This document shows positions 1-7,584 of a DNA stretch of 33,473 nucleotides, in pieces. Source of the DNA: Trichlorobacter thiogenes. GTDB taxonomy: Bacteria; Desulfobacterota; Desulfuromonadia; Geobacterales; Pseudopelobacteraceae. The stretch covers positions 1 to 33,473 of the forward strand of contig NZ_FUWR01000027.1 in NCBI RefSeq assembly GCF_900167465.1. Reading direction: 5' to 3'. Under the pieces are notes generated by a model, which ran no database searches, was not told the origin of the DNA, and saw only the letters and a list, made by a program, of their open reading frames with translations. The position numbers were made by a program, and so were the translations under genes. Position 1 is the stretch's first letter, and each line of letters begins with the position of its first letter.

Positions 1-261
1 CCTGACCACATCCATCTGGTGTTGAGTATTCCACCGAAGTACAGTGTTTCGATGGTGATAGGGTATTTGAAAGGCAAGTCGGCAATTCATATTCACCGTA
101 AGGCCGAAGGGGTCAAGAAAGGTTTTATCGGTCGGCACTTTTGGTCACGTGGTTACTGTGCCAGCACTATCGGCCTGGATGAAGAAATGATCCGGGCGTA
201 TGTAAGAGATCAAGAACATCTGGACAAACAAGAGGAGTTGGACTTCACCCAAAACCCTTAG
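1..261 (+). CDS. IS200/IS605-type TnpA (REP-associated tyrosine transposase), 5' end cut by window
   Basis: Reading from base 1 in frame 1 gives PDHIHLVLSI, containing the His-X-His (HUH) metal-binding motif of Y1 single-strand transposases. About 20 residues from the C terminus lies IRAYVRDQE, which fits the helix carrying the catalytic tyrosine in this family. GRHFWSRGY is also typical of these proteins. The visible part is 86 residues of a family usually about 130-200 long, so the N-terminal part lies outside the window; within what is seen there is no frameshift. The family cuts and joins single-stranded DNA at subterminal hairpins, and two hairpins follow immediately downstream (260-276 and 286-304). 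Family assignment is confident. Whether it is a mobile IS200-like copy or a domesticated RAYT cannot be decided from this fragment. Confidence 0.85.
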   Translation, partial: PDHIHLVLSIPPKYSVSMVIGYLKGKSAIHIHRKAEGVKKGFIGRHFWSRGYCASTIGLDEEMIRAYVRDQEHLDKQEELDFTQNP

Positions 262-276
262 CCCCTTTTAGGGGCT
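260..276 (+). terminator. Short GC hairpin at the transposase stop codon
   Basis: AGCCCC and GGGGCT pair around the 5-nt loop TTTTA, followed by TTTCC. The stem begins inside the TAG stop codon of the transposase. It could be a weak intrinsic terminator or one of the element's end hairpins; the T-tract is short. Confidence 0.5.
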
Positions 277-285
277 TTCCTCAAG

Positions 286-304
286 CCACCGGCTCTGCCG
301 GTGG
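286..304. repeat. Perfect 8-bp hairpin, probable right-end element of the IS200/IS605-like transposon
   Basis: CCACCGGC pairs perfectly with GCCGGTGG around a 3-nt TCT loop, 25 bases after the transposase stop. Subterminal imperfect or perfect hairpins of this size at the 3' side are what Y1 transposases recognise. The exact cleavage tetranucleotide cannot be assigned without the other end. A REP-type repeat served by a RAYT is the alternative reading. Confidence 0.55.
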
Positions 305-398
305 TCATGACTTACGATAAACGGAGTTTTTGTAGCACAATTGTCAATAAATGTACACACTCTTTGGCAAAAGCCGGTTAGATCATGCAGGATTCTGC

Positions 399-413
399 TG
401 GTGCCGAGCTTGC
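399..413 (+). promoter_or_regulatory. Possible sigma-54 (-24/-12) promoter for the yhbY operon
   Basis: TGGTGCCGAGCTTGC has the GG (400-401) and GC (412-413) dinucleotides separated by exactly 10 bases and keeps the TTGC of the -12 element. The -24 box deviates from TGGCACG at three positions. Initiation would fall near 425, about 45 bases before the preferred yhbY start. An alternative is an extended -10-like TGCTATATC at 420-428. No upstream activator site was identified. Confidence 0.3.
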
Positions 414-469
414 GGGGTGTGCTATATCGATAAACCTTGATGTCTGAGTACGAAAGGATCGTGTTTACT

Positions 470-769
470 ATGTTAACTGGAAAACAAAAACGTCATCTGC
501 GTGGTTTGGGGCATGGCCTGAAGCCGATTATCCTGATCGGGAAAAAAGAGGTTGATGAGGCCTTGATCGCTGAAACCGAGGCAGCGCTGGCGTATCATGA
601 ACTGATCAAGGTAAAGGTGTTGGAAAATTGTATGCTTGATCGTCATGAGGCAGCAGAGGCGCTGTCAGAGGCCACCGGCTCAGATGTTGCCCAGGTGCTG
701 GGCAAGACCTTCCTGTTGTACCGGGCTGCAGTGAAGCCGGTTATTTCACTGCCCACCGGTCAGGAGTAG
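470..769 (+). CDS. yhbY: YhbY family CRM-domain RNA-binding protein
   Basis: The product is a 99-residue single CRM domain, a fold associated with pre-50S ribosomal subunits and RNA binding. From M1 the protein reads LTGKQKRHLRGLGHGLKP and then IGKKEVDEALIAE, HELIKVKV and QVLGKTFLLYR, which track E. coli YhbY almost block by block, including the GxxG-type loop and the C-terminal ISLP. The frame is open upstream to a TTG/ATG at 437-442, but ATG 470 matches the family N terminus and has AAAGGA about 11 bases upstream, so I chose it. It is the first gene of a + strand operon, with only 8 bases to the next start. Confidence 0.92.
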   Translation: MLTGKQKRHLRGLGHGLKPIILIGKKEVDEALIAETEAALAYHELIKVKVLENCMLDRHEAAEALSEATGSDVAQVLGKTFLLYRAAVKPVISLPTGQE

Positions 770-777
770 ACTGGTTC

Positions 778-2334
778 GTGGCACCTGTTTCAGCCGGATA
801 TCTGCTGCGGGTTGATTTGACAACCGGCAGCTGTGTACGGGAACCAGTAGACCCGCAGCTGCAGCAGCAGCATCTGGGGGGGCGTGGCCTGGGCACTGCT
901 TTATTGCAGGAGTATGCCGGTCTTGATCCGTTCAGCCCTGAAATGCCGCTGGTGCTGACCATCGGACCTTTGTGCGGCACGTCGCTACCAATGTCCTCCC
1001 GTTGTGTGCTGACCGGTCGTTCTCCGCTTACCAACACCATCTTCAGTAGTAGCAGTGGTGGCCCTCTGGGGCCCTGTCTGCTGGGAGCAGGTCTGGTCGC
1101 GCTTTTGGTGCAGGGCAGGGCAGCCAGCCCTTGTCTGCTGGAGATCAATAGTAATGGTGAACGTCTGTTGCCTGCTGACCAGCTTTGGGGGCAGGGGTGT
1201 CAGGCCTCTCTGGCAGGGCTGGATGGTGTGGCTGCAGTAATCGGCCCGGCTGGAGAGCAGATGCAGCAGTATGGCTTAATCGAGACCAGCAATGGCGAGC
1301 CGTTCAGCCGTGGTGGTTTTGGTGCAGTCATGGGCAGTAAAAGGCTGAAAGGGATTGTGCTGAAAACCGGTCCGGCAACAGTGGCAATTGCTGATCAGGC
1401 CGGTTTTGATAAGGCGTTGGAAGACCTGATGCGGCTGTTTCGTGCTTCGCCGTTTCTGCTGGGGCCATTGGGTATTCGGGAACATGGCACGGTCGCATTG
1501 GTTGATCTCCTTAAACAGCGCGGTATGCTGCCGGGCAGAAATTTTTATTCGTTTGAAGGGGATGAAACCCGTTGGAACGCCTATGCCCTGCAACAGCAGT
1601 ATCATCCTGAACCTGGCGGCTGCCATGACTGCCTCGTGGCGTGCAAACGGGTCGCCTCAGATGGGACAGAGCTGCCTGACTATGATCAACTGGCAGCCTT
1701 TGGTGGTCTGTGTGGCATCGACAGTCTGGAGCAGATTGTTGAACTGTGCGAGCAGTGCCATGATCAGGGCGTTGATCCAATTTCCTACGCCACTGAAATG
1801 GCAGCTGGCAGCAGGGAGGCAAGCCTGACGGTTAAAGGACTTGAGCTGCCTCCCTATGATCCCCGTGCCTCAACCGGTCTGGCCCTGGCCTATGCCACTT
1901 CACCCCATGGTGGCAGCCATCTATCTGCCTGGCCAATCGCCTCGGAGATTCTGCGCAAGCCGGTTCCCACTGACCGTTTTTCCTTTGATGGCAAGGCCCG
2001 GGTGATTGCCATGTTTGAAGATGCCAACGCTGCGGTGGATTGTCTGTCACTCTGCCGCTTTGCCTCTGCTGCGGTTGAACTGGAAGAGTTGGCAGCCCTG
2101 TTGGCTGCAGTAACCGGTCAGAGCTACTTTACTGCTGACCTGCTCAGGATCGGGCGTTGTACGGTCCAGCAGGAACGGTTGTTTAACCAACAGTGCGGTT
2201 TTACTGCTGCAGATGATAGCCTGCCGCAACGGTTCTTTACAGAATCTGCCAATGGACTGGCGCCACTTGATCAACAACGCTTTGAACAGGAGCTGGCAGC
2301 CTATGGTCGGATCAGGGCAGCACAATGCCTTTGA
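778..2334 (+). CDS. Aldehyde:ferredoxin oxidoreductase family protein (tungsten/molybdenum bis-pterin enzyme)
   Basis: Such enzymes oxidise aldehydes to acids in the cytoplasm with ferredoxin, using a tungstobispterin and one [4Fe-4S] cluster. The N terminus (GYLLRVDLTTGS, then GGRGLGTALL) is the AOR start. SRGGFGAVMGSKRLKGIVL around residues 177-195 is a family hallmark of the pterin-binding region. Cluster ligands are visible as C282-x2-C285-x3-C289, with a fourth at C426 in DCLSLCRF. HGGSH (377-381) lies near the cofactor in the family. At 518 residues it is clearly shorter than the usual 600 or so, mostly by tight loops and a short C terminus rather than loss of a motif. GTG is the start. 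It overlaps yraN by 10 bases. The substrate cannot be predicted. Confidence 0.88.
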   Translation: MAPVSAGYLLRVDLTTGSCVREPVDPQLQQQHLGGRGLGTALLQEYAGLDPFSPEMPLVLTIGPLCGTSLPMSSRCVLTGRSPLTNTIFSSSSGGPLGPCLLGAGLVALLVQGRAASPCLLEINSNGERLLPADQLWGQGCQASLAGLDGVAAVIGPAGEQMQQYGLIETSNGEPFSRGGFGAVMGSKRLKGIVLKTGPATVAIADQAGFDKALEDLMRLFRASPFLLGPLGIREHGTVALVDLLKQRGMLPGRNFYSFEGDETRWNAYALQQQYHPEPGGCHDCLVACKRVASDGTELPDYDQLAAFGGLCGIDSLEQIVELCEQCHDQGVDPISYATEMAAGSREASLTVKGLELPPYDPRASTGLALAYATSPHGGSHLSAWPIASEILRKPVPTDRFSFDGKARVIAMFEDANAAVDCLSLCRFASAAVELEELAALLAAVTGQSYFTADLLRIGRCTVQQERLFNQQCGFTAADDSLPQRFFTESANGLAPLDQQRFEQELAAYGRIRAAQCL

Positions 2335-2708
2335 TCGGCCAGCGTAATCAGGCGGTTGGCGCTCTGGGCGAACAAACTGCAGCTGAGTATCTTGTTAAGC
2401 AGGGCTATCGTATTCTTGAACGCAACTTCCGCAGTCGTGGCGGTGAGGTGGATATTGTGGCCAAGGACCGACAGGGCTGCATCGCCTTTGTGGAGGTCAA
2501 GACCCGCCGCAGTCTGGCCTATGGTCTGCCGCAGCTGGCGGTTACCGGGCGCAAGCAGCACCAGATCAGTAAAGGTGCCCTGGCCTGGCTTTCAAAAAAT
2601 AGGCTGCACGGATGTTCGGCACGGTTTGACGTGATTGCTGTTTTGCTGCAAGATGGCAGCGAGCCGACCATTGAGCATATACCCAACGCCTTTGACCTTG
2701 CCTATTAG
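2325..2708 (+). CDS. yraN: YraN/UPF0102 family endonuclease-like protein
   Basis: This 127-residue protein has the compact PD-(D/E)xK-like nuclease core of the UPF0102 family. GEQTAAEYLVKQGYRILERNFR (residues 15-36) is followed by GGEVDIVA with E41 and D43, and then AFVEVKTRRS with E57 and K59, giving the predicted E...D...ExK metal site. The cellular role of the family is not firmly established; DNA repair or recombination has been suggested from the fold. The ATG lies inside the preceding gene (10-bp overlap), which indicates translational coupling. Length is normal for the family. Confidence 0.92.
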   Translation: MPLIGQRNQAVGALGEQTAAEYLVKQGYRILERNFRSRGGEVDIVAKDRQGCIAFVEVKTRRSLAYGLPQLAVTGRKQHQISKGALAWLSKNRLHGCSARFDVIAVLLQDGSEPTIEHIPNAFDLAY

Positions 2709-2719
2709 AGGAGTATGAG

Positions 2720-3568
2720 ATGGATTTTAGTGTTGCCCTACTGCAGATAAAACCAAAGCTTGGCCGGGTGGCTGACAACCTGGCCCTGATTCAGGAACAG
2801 GTGGAACAGGCTATTGCCCAAAAGGCTGATCTGGCAGTGCTGCCGGAGCTGGCCTTAACCGGCTATTTCCTGAAGGATTTGGTGCCGGAAGTGGCCCTGA
2901 CCCTGGACAGTTCGGAAATAGCCGCCCTGAAGGAGCTATCCAAAAGGATCAGCATTGCGGTCGGTTTTGTGGAGGTGACCGCTGATTTTCAGTTTTACAA
3001 CAGTGCTGCCTGGTTTGAGGATGGTGAGTTGAAGCATCTGCACCGCAAGGTCTATCTGCCCACCTATGGTCTGTTTGATGAACAGCGCTACCTTGGCCGT
3101 GGTGATCGCTTCCGTGCCTTTGACACAAAGTTTGGCAGGATCGGCCTGTTGGTCTGTGAGGATATGTGGCACCTCTCTGCCCCGTATCTGCTGGCCATGG
3201 ATGGCGCAACTACCCTGGTCTGCCTTTCCAGCAGCCCTGGTCGCGGGGTGGATGATCAGACCCTGGGCACGGCCACTGCCTGGCGCAACCTGACCACCTC
3301 AACAGCCCGTTTTCTGACCTGTCGGGTGATCTATGTCAACCGGGTGGGGTATGAAGATGGGGTCGGGTTCTGGGGTGGTTCGCATGTTGTTGCTCCTTCA
3401 GGGGAGATCGTTGCTGCTGCGCCTGAGTTTGATCCTGCAACCCTGCTGGTTTCGCTTACCGATGCTGAGCTACGGCGGGAGCGGATCAGTTCTCCCCTGG
3501 TACGTGATGAAAACCTCTGTATCACCCTGCGGGAACTGAGCAGGATTGATCAGGAAAGGAGCTGCTGA
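2720..3568 (+). CDS. Nitrilase-superfamily amidohydrolase, probable glutaminase partner of NAD synthetase
   Basis: This is a 282-residue carbon-nitrogen hydrolase fold with the complete catalytic triad: E43 in [10 protein letters not shown]110 in [10 protein letters not shown] and C146 in LLVCEDMW. The motif [13 protein letters not shown] is the form seen in the glutaminase domain of glutamine-dependent NAD synthetases rather than in ordinary nitrilases. The stop codon overlaps the start of the NH3-dependent synthetase gene (TGATG), so the two are translated together. The natural inference is that this subunit releases ammonia from glutamine for NadE. A SD GAGGAG sits just upstream of the ATG. 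An independent amidase cannot be excluded from sequence alone. Confidence 0.85.
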   Translation: MDFSVALLQIKPKLGRVADNLALIQEQVEQAIAQKADLAVLPELALTGYFLKDLVPEVALTLDSSEIAALKELSKRISIAVGFVEVTADFQFYNSAAWFEDGELKHLHRKVYLPTYGLFDEQRYLGRGDRFRAFDTKFGRIGLLVCEDMWHLSAPYLLAMDGATTLVCLSSSPGRGVDDQTLGTATAWRNLTTSTARFLTCRVIYVNRVGYEDGVGFWGGSHVVAPSGEIVAAAPEFDPATLLVSLTDAELRRERISSPLVRDENLCITLRELSRIDQERSC

Positions 3569-4389
3569 TGTCCCGTCTGAACATCAACACCAAACTGGTG
3601 CGTCGCATGCTGGTTGGATTCCTGCAGGATGAGATCTGGAAGGTTGGCGCAAAAAAAGCGGTGCTGGGGCTGTCTGGCGGGATTGATTCTGCTCTGGTCT
3701 GTCATCTGGCTGCCGAGGCGCTGGGGCCTGAGAATGTCCATGCCATCTGCATGCCGTACAAGACCAGCAACCCTGAATCAGAGGCCCATGCCCGGCTGGT
3801 GGCCGAGGCCAGCGGCGTACAGTTCAGCGTGGTGGGGATTACGCCGATGGTGGATGCCTACTTTGACCAGTTTCCTGATGCCAACAACATGCGTCGCGGC
3901 AACAAGATGGCCCGTGAGCGGATGACGATCCTGTTTGATCATTCTGCCCTGTATGGTGGGCTGGTGCTGGGTACCAGCAACAAGACCGAACTGCTGTTGG
4001 GCTACGGAACCCTGTATGGTGACATGGCCTCTGCCCTTAACCCGATTGGTGACCTGTACAAGACCCAGGTCTGGCAGCTGTCAGAAGAGGTGGGGGTGCC
4101 CAAGCCGGTGATTGAAAAAAAGCCATCGGCTGATCTCTGGGCAGGTCAGACCGATGAAGAAGAACTGGGCTTTACCTACCGCGAGGTGGATGAACTACTC
4201 TACCGGATGGTGGATCAACGGGCTGATACCACTGAACTGGTTGCTGCCGGATTCAAGCCGGAGTTTATCAACAGTATCTATGGCAAGGTACAGAACTCTC
4301 ACTTTAAACGCCGTCTACCGGTAATCGCCAAGGTCTCTGGCCGTACCATAGATCGTGATTTCCGTTACTCCCGCGATTGGGGTAAATAG
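3568..4389 (+). CDS. nadE: NAD+ synthetase (stand-alone ATP-pyrophosphatase domain)
   Basis: It amidates nicotinic acid adenine dinucleotide to NAD+ with ATP. The PP-loop SGGIDS is at residues 36-41, and [18 protein letters not shown] (from residue 135) is the conserved NadE signature with the substrate-binding K and [19 protein letters not shown] near residues 183-200 is the third NadE block. At 273 residues it is the short ammonia-type enzyme, yet the gene directly upstream encodes a separate glutaminase-like subunit and overlaps its start by one base. The fused bacterial form would be about 550-680 residues, so here the two activities are split. Confidence 0.95.
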   Translation: MSRLNINTKLVRRMLVGFLQDEIWKVGAKKAVLGLSGGIDSALVCHLAAEALGPENVHAICMPYKTSNPESEAHARLVAEASGVQFSVVGITPMVDAYFDQFPDANNMRRGNKMARERMTILFDHSALYGGLVLGTSNKTELLLGYGTLYGDMASALNPIGDLYKTQVWQLSEEVGVPKPVIEKKPSADLWAGQTDEEELGFTYREVDELLYRMVDQRADTTELVAAGFKPEFINSIYGKVQNSHFKRRLPVIAKVSGRTIDRDFRYSRDWGK

Positions 4390-4398
4390 GAGTAAATC

Positions 4399-5673
4399 AT
4401 GCCGCTGAATGTCTTTGATGCCATCAGACCCACCATCAGCACCCTTTTGGGGCGAGCTACCGTTGATCTGCGTGCTGGCGAGGATGAGACAAAGACAGGG
4501 GAGGGCAGGCTGCTGCAACCGGTGGCCATTGAAGGCAAGTCGTACAGCTTTTCTGCTGTCAGGCAGGGGCTGCCCTTTACCAAGACAGAGATTCAGTTCT
4601 GCCGTGAGCTGTTAACCGCCTTTTCCGGGCTCTACAGCGGGTTTAAGCTGGAAGGATATGCTGCCCACTTCCGCACTGCGTTGCTGGCATCCATTATGGA
4701 TATCACGGTTGCCCGGTTTTTGCGGGGTGACCGCAGCAAAGGGTTCTGGCCGATCCAGCAGTTGATTCAGCTCTTGAAAAATCTTTCCTATCAGCGTTAT
4801 GAGGGCAAGCCGGCCACCACCGGTTTTCTGGTGCACCGGACCACCGAGCCTGCCTTGCGCAAGACCATCAAGGATCGCAGCCATACCCTGATCCCGCTGC
4901 AACCCCATCAAAGCGTAACCCCCACCTTTCTGGACAACCCGCTGGCCTACCGTTTTATTGACGGCAACAACCTGTTCTTTGTTGCCACGATCCAGATGCA
5001 GGTGGTTGGCGTGCTGCGGACAGCTGGTGTCTGTGGTCAGACCGATATTGAGCGTCTTACCCAGCGGGAGCTGTTCTCTCTAGTCAGGCGCAGCGGTAGT
5101 GGTGCCTTTGCCATTACCGTTAACGAAGTGTCAGAGATTGAGGTGCTGATCAGCCCGGCCAAACTGCTGATCCGGCGCAAAGGTGCCTGGGTTATCTTTG
5201 ACCCGGATATCTTCCGTTCTTTCCTGGCCGACAGTATTGATAATGAGGCGGTGGATGACTTGCTCTGGACGCTGTATGCGGTCTCAAAACAGCGCCACGG
5301 TACGGTAATCCTGATCCATGCCGGTACACCGCGCCACCTGGCAACCCTTAAAAAAGGCTCGGTGGGTGGTGATGATCCGATCGGCAGGTTATTGATCAGC
5401 CAAGTCAAGGGTCAGACCATTGCCCAGTTGAAACAGTCCGGCATCCTGCTGCGGATACTTTCTTCAGATGGCCTGACCGTGCTGGATAACAAGGGCAAGC
5501 TGCTGGAGACCGGCTTTATAATTGACACCTCCCATGCCAGAGAGATGGTCACCGGCGGTGGACGGACCACTGCCGCCATTGCCGCCTCCTTCTTTGGCAA
5601 GGTGATCAAGGTGTCGCAGGACGGGCCGATTGAGCTGTATCAGGATGGCAAGCTAATTTATCGATTTGGGTAG
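4399..5673 (+). CDS. DisA_N/DAC-like domain protein with degenerate catalytic motifs
   Basis: The C-terminal third resembles diadenylate cyclase (DAC) domains. HGTVILIHAG (about 298-307) and DGLTVLD (357-363) correspond to the strand carrying the DGA motif, and GGGRTTAA (386-393) to the GTRHRAA motif, followed by KVIKVSQDGPIELYQDGKL, the usual SEETG-type ending. DGA has become DGL and RHR has become RTT, so c-di-AMP synthesis is doubtful. Roughly 280 N-terminal residues form a domain I do not recognise by motif; predicted sensor domains in front of DAC domains are known. There are no transmembrane segments. A SD AGGAG precedes the ATG and the gene lies 9 bases behind nadE. Fold assignment is fairly sure; activity is not. 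Confidence 0.7.
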   Translation: MPLNVFDAIRPTISTLLGRATVDLRAGEDETKTGEGRLLQPVAIEGKSYSFSAVRQGLPFTKTEIQFCRELLTAFSGLYSGFKLEGYAAHFRTALLASIMDITVARFLRGDRSKGFWPIQQLIQLLKNLSYQRYEGKPATTGFLVHRTTEPALRKTIKDRSHTLIPLQPHQSVTPTFLDNPLAYRFIDGNNLFFVATIQMQVVGVLRTAGVCGQTDIERLTQRELFSLVRRSGSGAFAITVNEVSEIEVLISPAKLLIRRKGAWVIFDPDIFRSFLADSIDNEAVDDLLWTLYAVSKQRHGTVILIHAGTPRHLATLKKGSVGGDDPIGRLLISQVKGQTIAQLKQSGILLRILSSDGLTVLDNKGKLLETGFIIDTSHAREMVTGGGRTTAAIAASFFGKVIKVSQDGPIELYQDGKLIYRFG

Positions 5674-5686
5674 TTGGAGGGTGAAT

Positions 5687-6235
5687 ATGAGGTTTTTGCT
5701 GGTATTAGCCTTTTTGTTGTTTGTGGCCGGTATGCATTCTGATCTGTATGCCACTACCTATCGCTATCTGGACGGTAATGGCAATACCTGTTATGCGGAC
5801 GGCTTGGAAAATGTACCTGCACAGTACCATTCTCACGTAGTTGTTGTGGTTAATGGCAAACGTGCCACACCGATTACAAAGACTAAAGAAAACGTTTCAG
5901 GCTCGGTGCAGGAGATTAAAAAGACTGATTTTACCTTTCGGTTCAACTGGCTGGTGTTGTTATGCTTGTTGGCTATCGGGATTTTTATCGCACAGCGGGT
6001 CAGGCAGTCAGGTCGCCTTGAGTACGGGTTCAGAATTCAGGTCTTTTCAGTGATTATTGTATTGTTTCTGTTTATACCTTTAAATTTTGATCTTGTGCGG
6101 TCGGCTACTGGTGCCCTGCAGGCAAAGAAACAGCAAATCCAAACAGAGATAAAGGAACAGGAAGAACGTGACAAGAAACCGCTTAAAACACTGTCTGAAA
6201 AGGTTGATGAGATGATGCAGCAGGTGCAACAGTAA
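5687..6235 (+). CDS. Small membrane protein with signal sequence and DUF4124-like N-terminal segment
   Basis: The ATG at 5687 has GGAGG at the ideal distance and produces a classical export signal (MRFLLVLAFLLFVAG); the frame is open a little further upstream into the DAC gene but lacks a better start. After the signal comes YRYLDGNGNTCYADGLENVP, resembling the DUF4124 beta-hairpin found in small envelope proteins. Two hydrophobic segments follow (about residues 85-103 and 116-135 of this start), then a charged, glutamine- and lysine-rich tail with coiled-coil character. It is therefore probably an inner-membrane protein with domains on both sides. No function can be stated. It sits between the DAC-like gene and the thioesterase in the same operon. 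Confidence 0.7.
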   Translation: MRFLLVLAFLLFVAGMHSDLYATTYRYLDGNGNTCYADGLENVPAQYHSHVVVVVNGKRATPITKTKENVSGSVQEIKKTDFTFRFNWLVLLCLLAIGIFIAQRVRQSGRLEYGFRIQVFSVIIVLFLFIPLNFDLVRSATGALQAKKQQIQTEIKEQEERDKKPLKTLSEKVDEMMQQVQQ

Positions 6236-6250
6236 GCGAAAGGTTTCCCT

Positions 6251-6646
6251 ATGGATGTTATTGACGATGGCCGCTGCTTTATCTGCGGTAAAGATAACCC
6301 GATCGGGCTGAAGGCTCAATTCATCATCGATCCTGAACAGCGGAGGGCTGAAACCACGGTACAGATCCCGGAGCATTTTCAGGGCTGGCAGGGGATTACC
6401 CATGGCGGGATCATCTCTGCCTTGCTGGATGAAATCTGCGCCCAGGCCTGTATGGGTAGTGGCATGCAGGTGGTAACCAGTGAACTGAAGCTGCGTTACC
6501 GTGCGCCGGTTCCTACCGGGTCAACCATCAGGGTTGTCGGTGAGGTGACCGGCAAACGCCGCCGTCTGGTGGATGCCAAAGGCAGGGCAGAGCTGGATGG
6601 GCAAGTGGTGGCTGAGGCAGAAGTGGTTATGTTTCGCCTGGGGTAA
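6251..6646 (+). CDS. PaaI-like hotdog-fold thioesterase
   Basis: This is a 131-residue single hotdog domain expected to hydrolyse acyl-CoA or a related thioester. HGGIISALLDEICAQA (residues 52-67) is the conserved helix motif with the catalytic acidic residue; TSELKLRYRAPVPTGSTIRVVGEV follows as the central strands. The N-terminal CFICGKDNPIGLK with paired cysteines is common in this subfamily. AAAGG lies 7 bases before the ATG. It is the last gene of the + strand operon, and its last 20 bases overlap the end of cheV on the other strand, so there is no room for a separate terminator. The substrate is unknown. Confidence 0.88.
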   Translation: MDVIDDGRCFICGKDNPIGLKAQFIIDPEQRRAETTVQIPEHFQGWQGITHGGIISALLDEICAQACMGSGMQVVTSELKLRYRAPVPTGSTIRVVGEVTGKRRRLVDAKGRAELDGQVVAEAEVVMFRLG

Positions 6647-7583
6647 TAAAAAAGTCATCGTCAGACAGTTCCAGCTCCAGGACCTGTAAAATATGCTCTG
6701 CCAGTTCGTTGGGGGCAAACTTTGCAACAAAGTCGTCAGCCCCTGCCTCTTCTGCCTTCAGGCGATTGGTGGGGTTGCTCATGGAACTATGTAAGATAAT
6801 CTTGGTCTTCTCGTAGGATGGCATACTCCGCAGGTTGCGGGTAAAGGTAAAGCCATCCATCCCCGGCATTTCAATATCAGAAATAATCAGATCAAAGGCC
6901 GGTTCTCCCTGCTGATCCCGTTCTTCAAGCCAGGCCAATGCCTGTACAGCAGATGATTGTGAACTGTGCGTCATGCCCAGATGGTTCAAGGTCTGCTGCA
7001 TCATGGCCAAGGCGGTACGTGAATCATCCACCAGCAGGACTTTCCGGTTTTTCAGCGCAGCACCACGGCTGGCAAGCTCATCTGTCACCTCTGCTTCATA
7101 TCCCATTAAATCAGCAAGAATCCCTTCAATATCCAGCAGTAGAATGGTTTCACCGGTGTCGCTGTAGGCAATAGCCACCAGCGAACGGGCCTGAATGCCA
7201 TCCGGTTTATGAATCTCATCCCAGCCTCGGGTAATCAGGGTCTCCGGCGAGGCCACAATAAAGGCGTTCAGCTGTTGGCTATATTCGCAAATAATCAGGT
7301 AGGCCAGTTGCCGGTCAAACGGCACCGGTTCCATGCCAAGCGCTTCTGAAAGATCAATGGCAACAATCGGCTTGCCCCTGAAATCAACCGCCCCTTTCAC
7401 CGCCTGGTTGGCGTGGGGCATCCGGTCAAACCGGTTTGGGCTCTCAAGGATTTCAATGATCTTAAAGACATTGATGCCGTAGAGCTGGCCGTCACTTAAG
7501 CGGAAGGTCAGCATCTCCATCTGGTTTGAGCGGGAGAGGTTGGTACGCTTCAGGGCTTCATCAAGGGATGTTGCTGTAGCCAT
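6627..7583 (-). CDS. cheV: CheV-type chemotaxis coupling protein (CheW + receiver)
   Basis: An N-terminal CheW-like domain (about 20-160, with LTFRLSDGQLYGINVFKIIEI and VDFRGKPIVAIDL) links chemoreceptors to CheA, and a C-terminal receiver domain (about 181-305) can be phosphorylated. The receiver has the acidic pair D186/D187, the acceptor D236 in ISDIEMPGMDG, S266 in ILHSS and K288 in AKF, so it looks functional. I start at 7583 because AAGGAG lies 6 bases upstream; the open frame runs on into mtaB without a good site. The start is one base after the mtaB stop. Presence of a chemotaxis gene behind a tRNA-modification gene without other che genes nearby is notable. Confidence 0.93.
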   Translation of the reverse strand: MATATSLDEALKRTNLSRSNQMEMLTFRLSDGQLYGINVFKIIEILESPNRFDRMPHANQAVKGAVDFRGKPIVAIDLSEALGMEPVPFDRQLAYLIICEYSQQLNAFIVASPETLITRGWDEIHKPDGIQARSLVAIAYSDTGETILLLDIEGILADLMGYEAEVTDELASRGAALKNRKVLLVDDSRTALAMMQQTLNHLGMTHSSQSSAVQALAWLEERDQQGEPAFDLIISDIEMPGMDGFTFTRNLRSMPSYEKTKIILHSSMSNPTNRLKAEEAGADDFVAKFAPNELAEHILQVLELELSDDDFFITPGET

Positions 7584-7584
7584 G

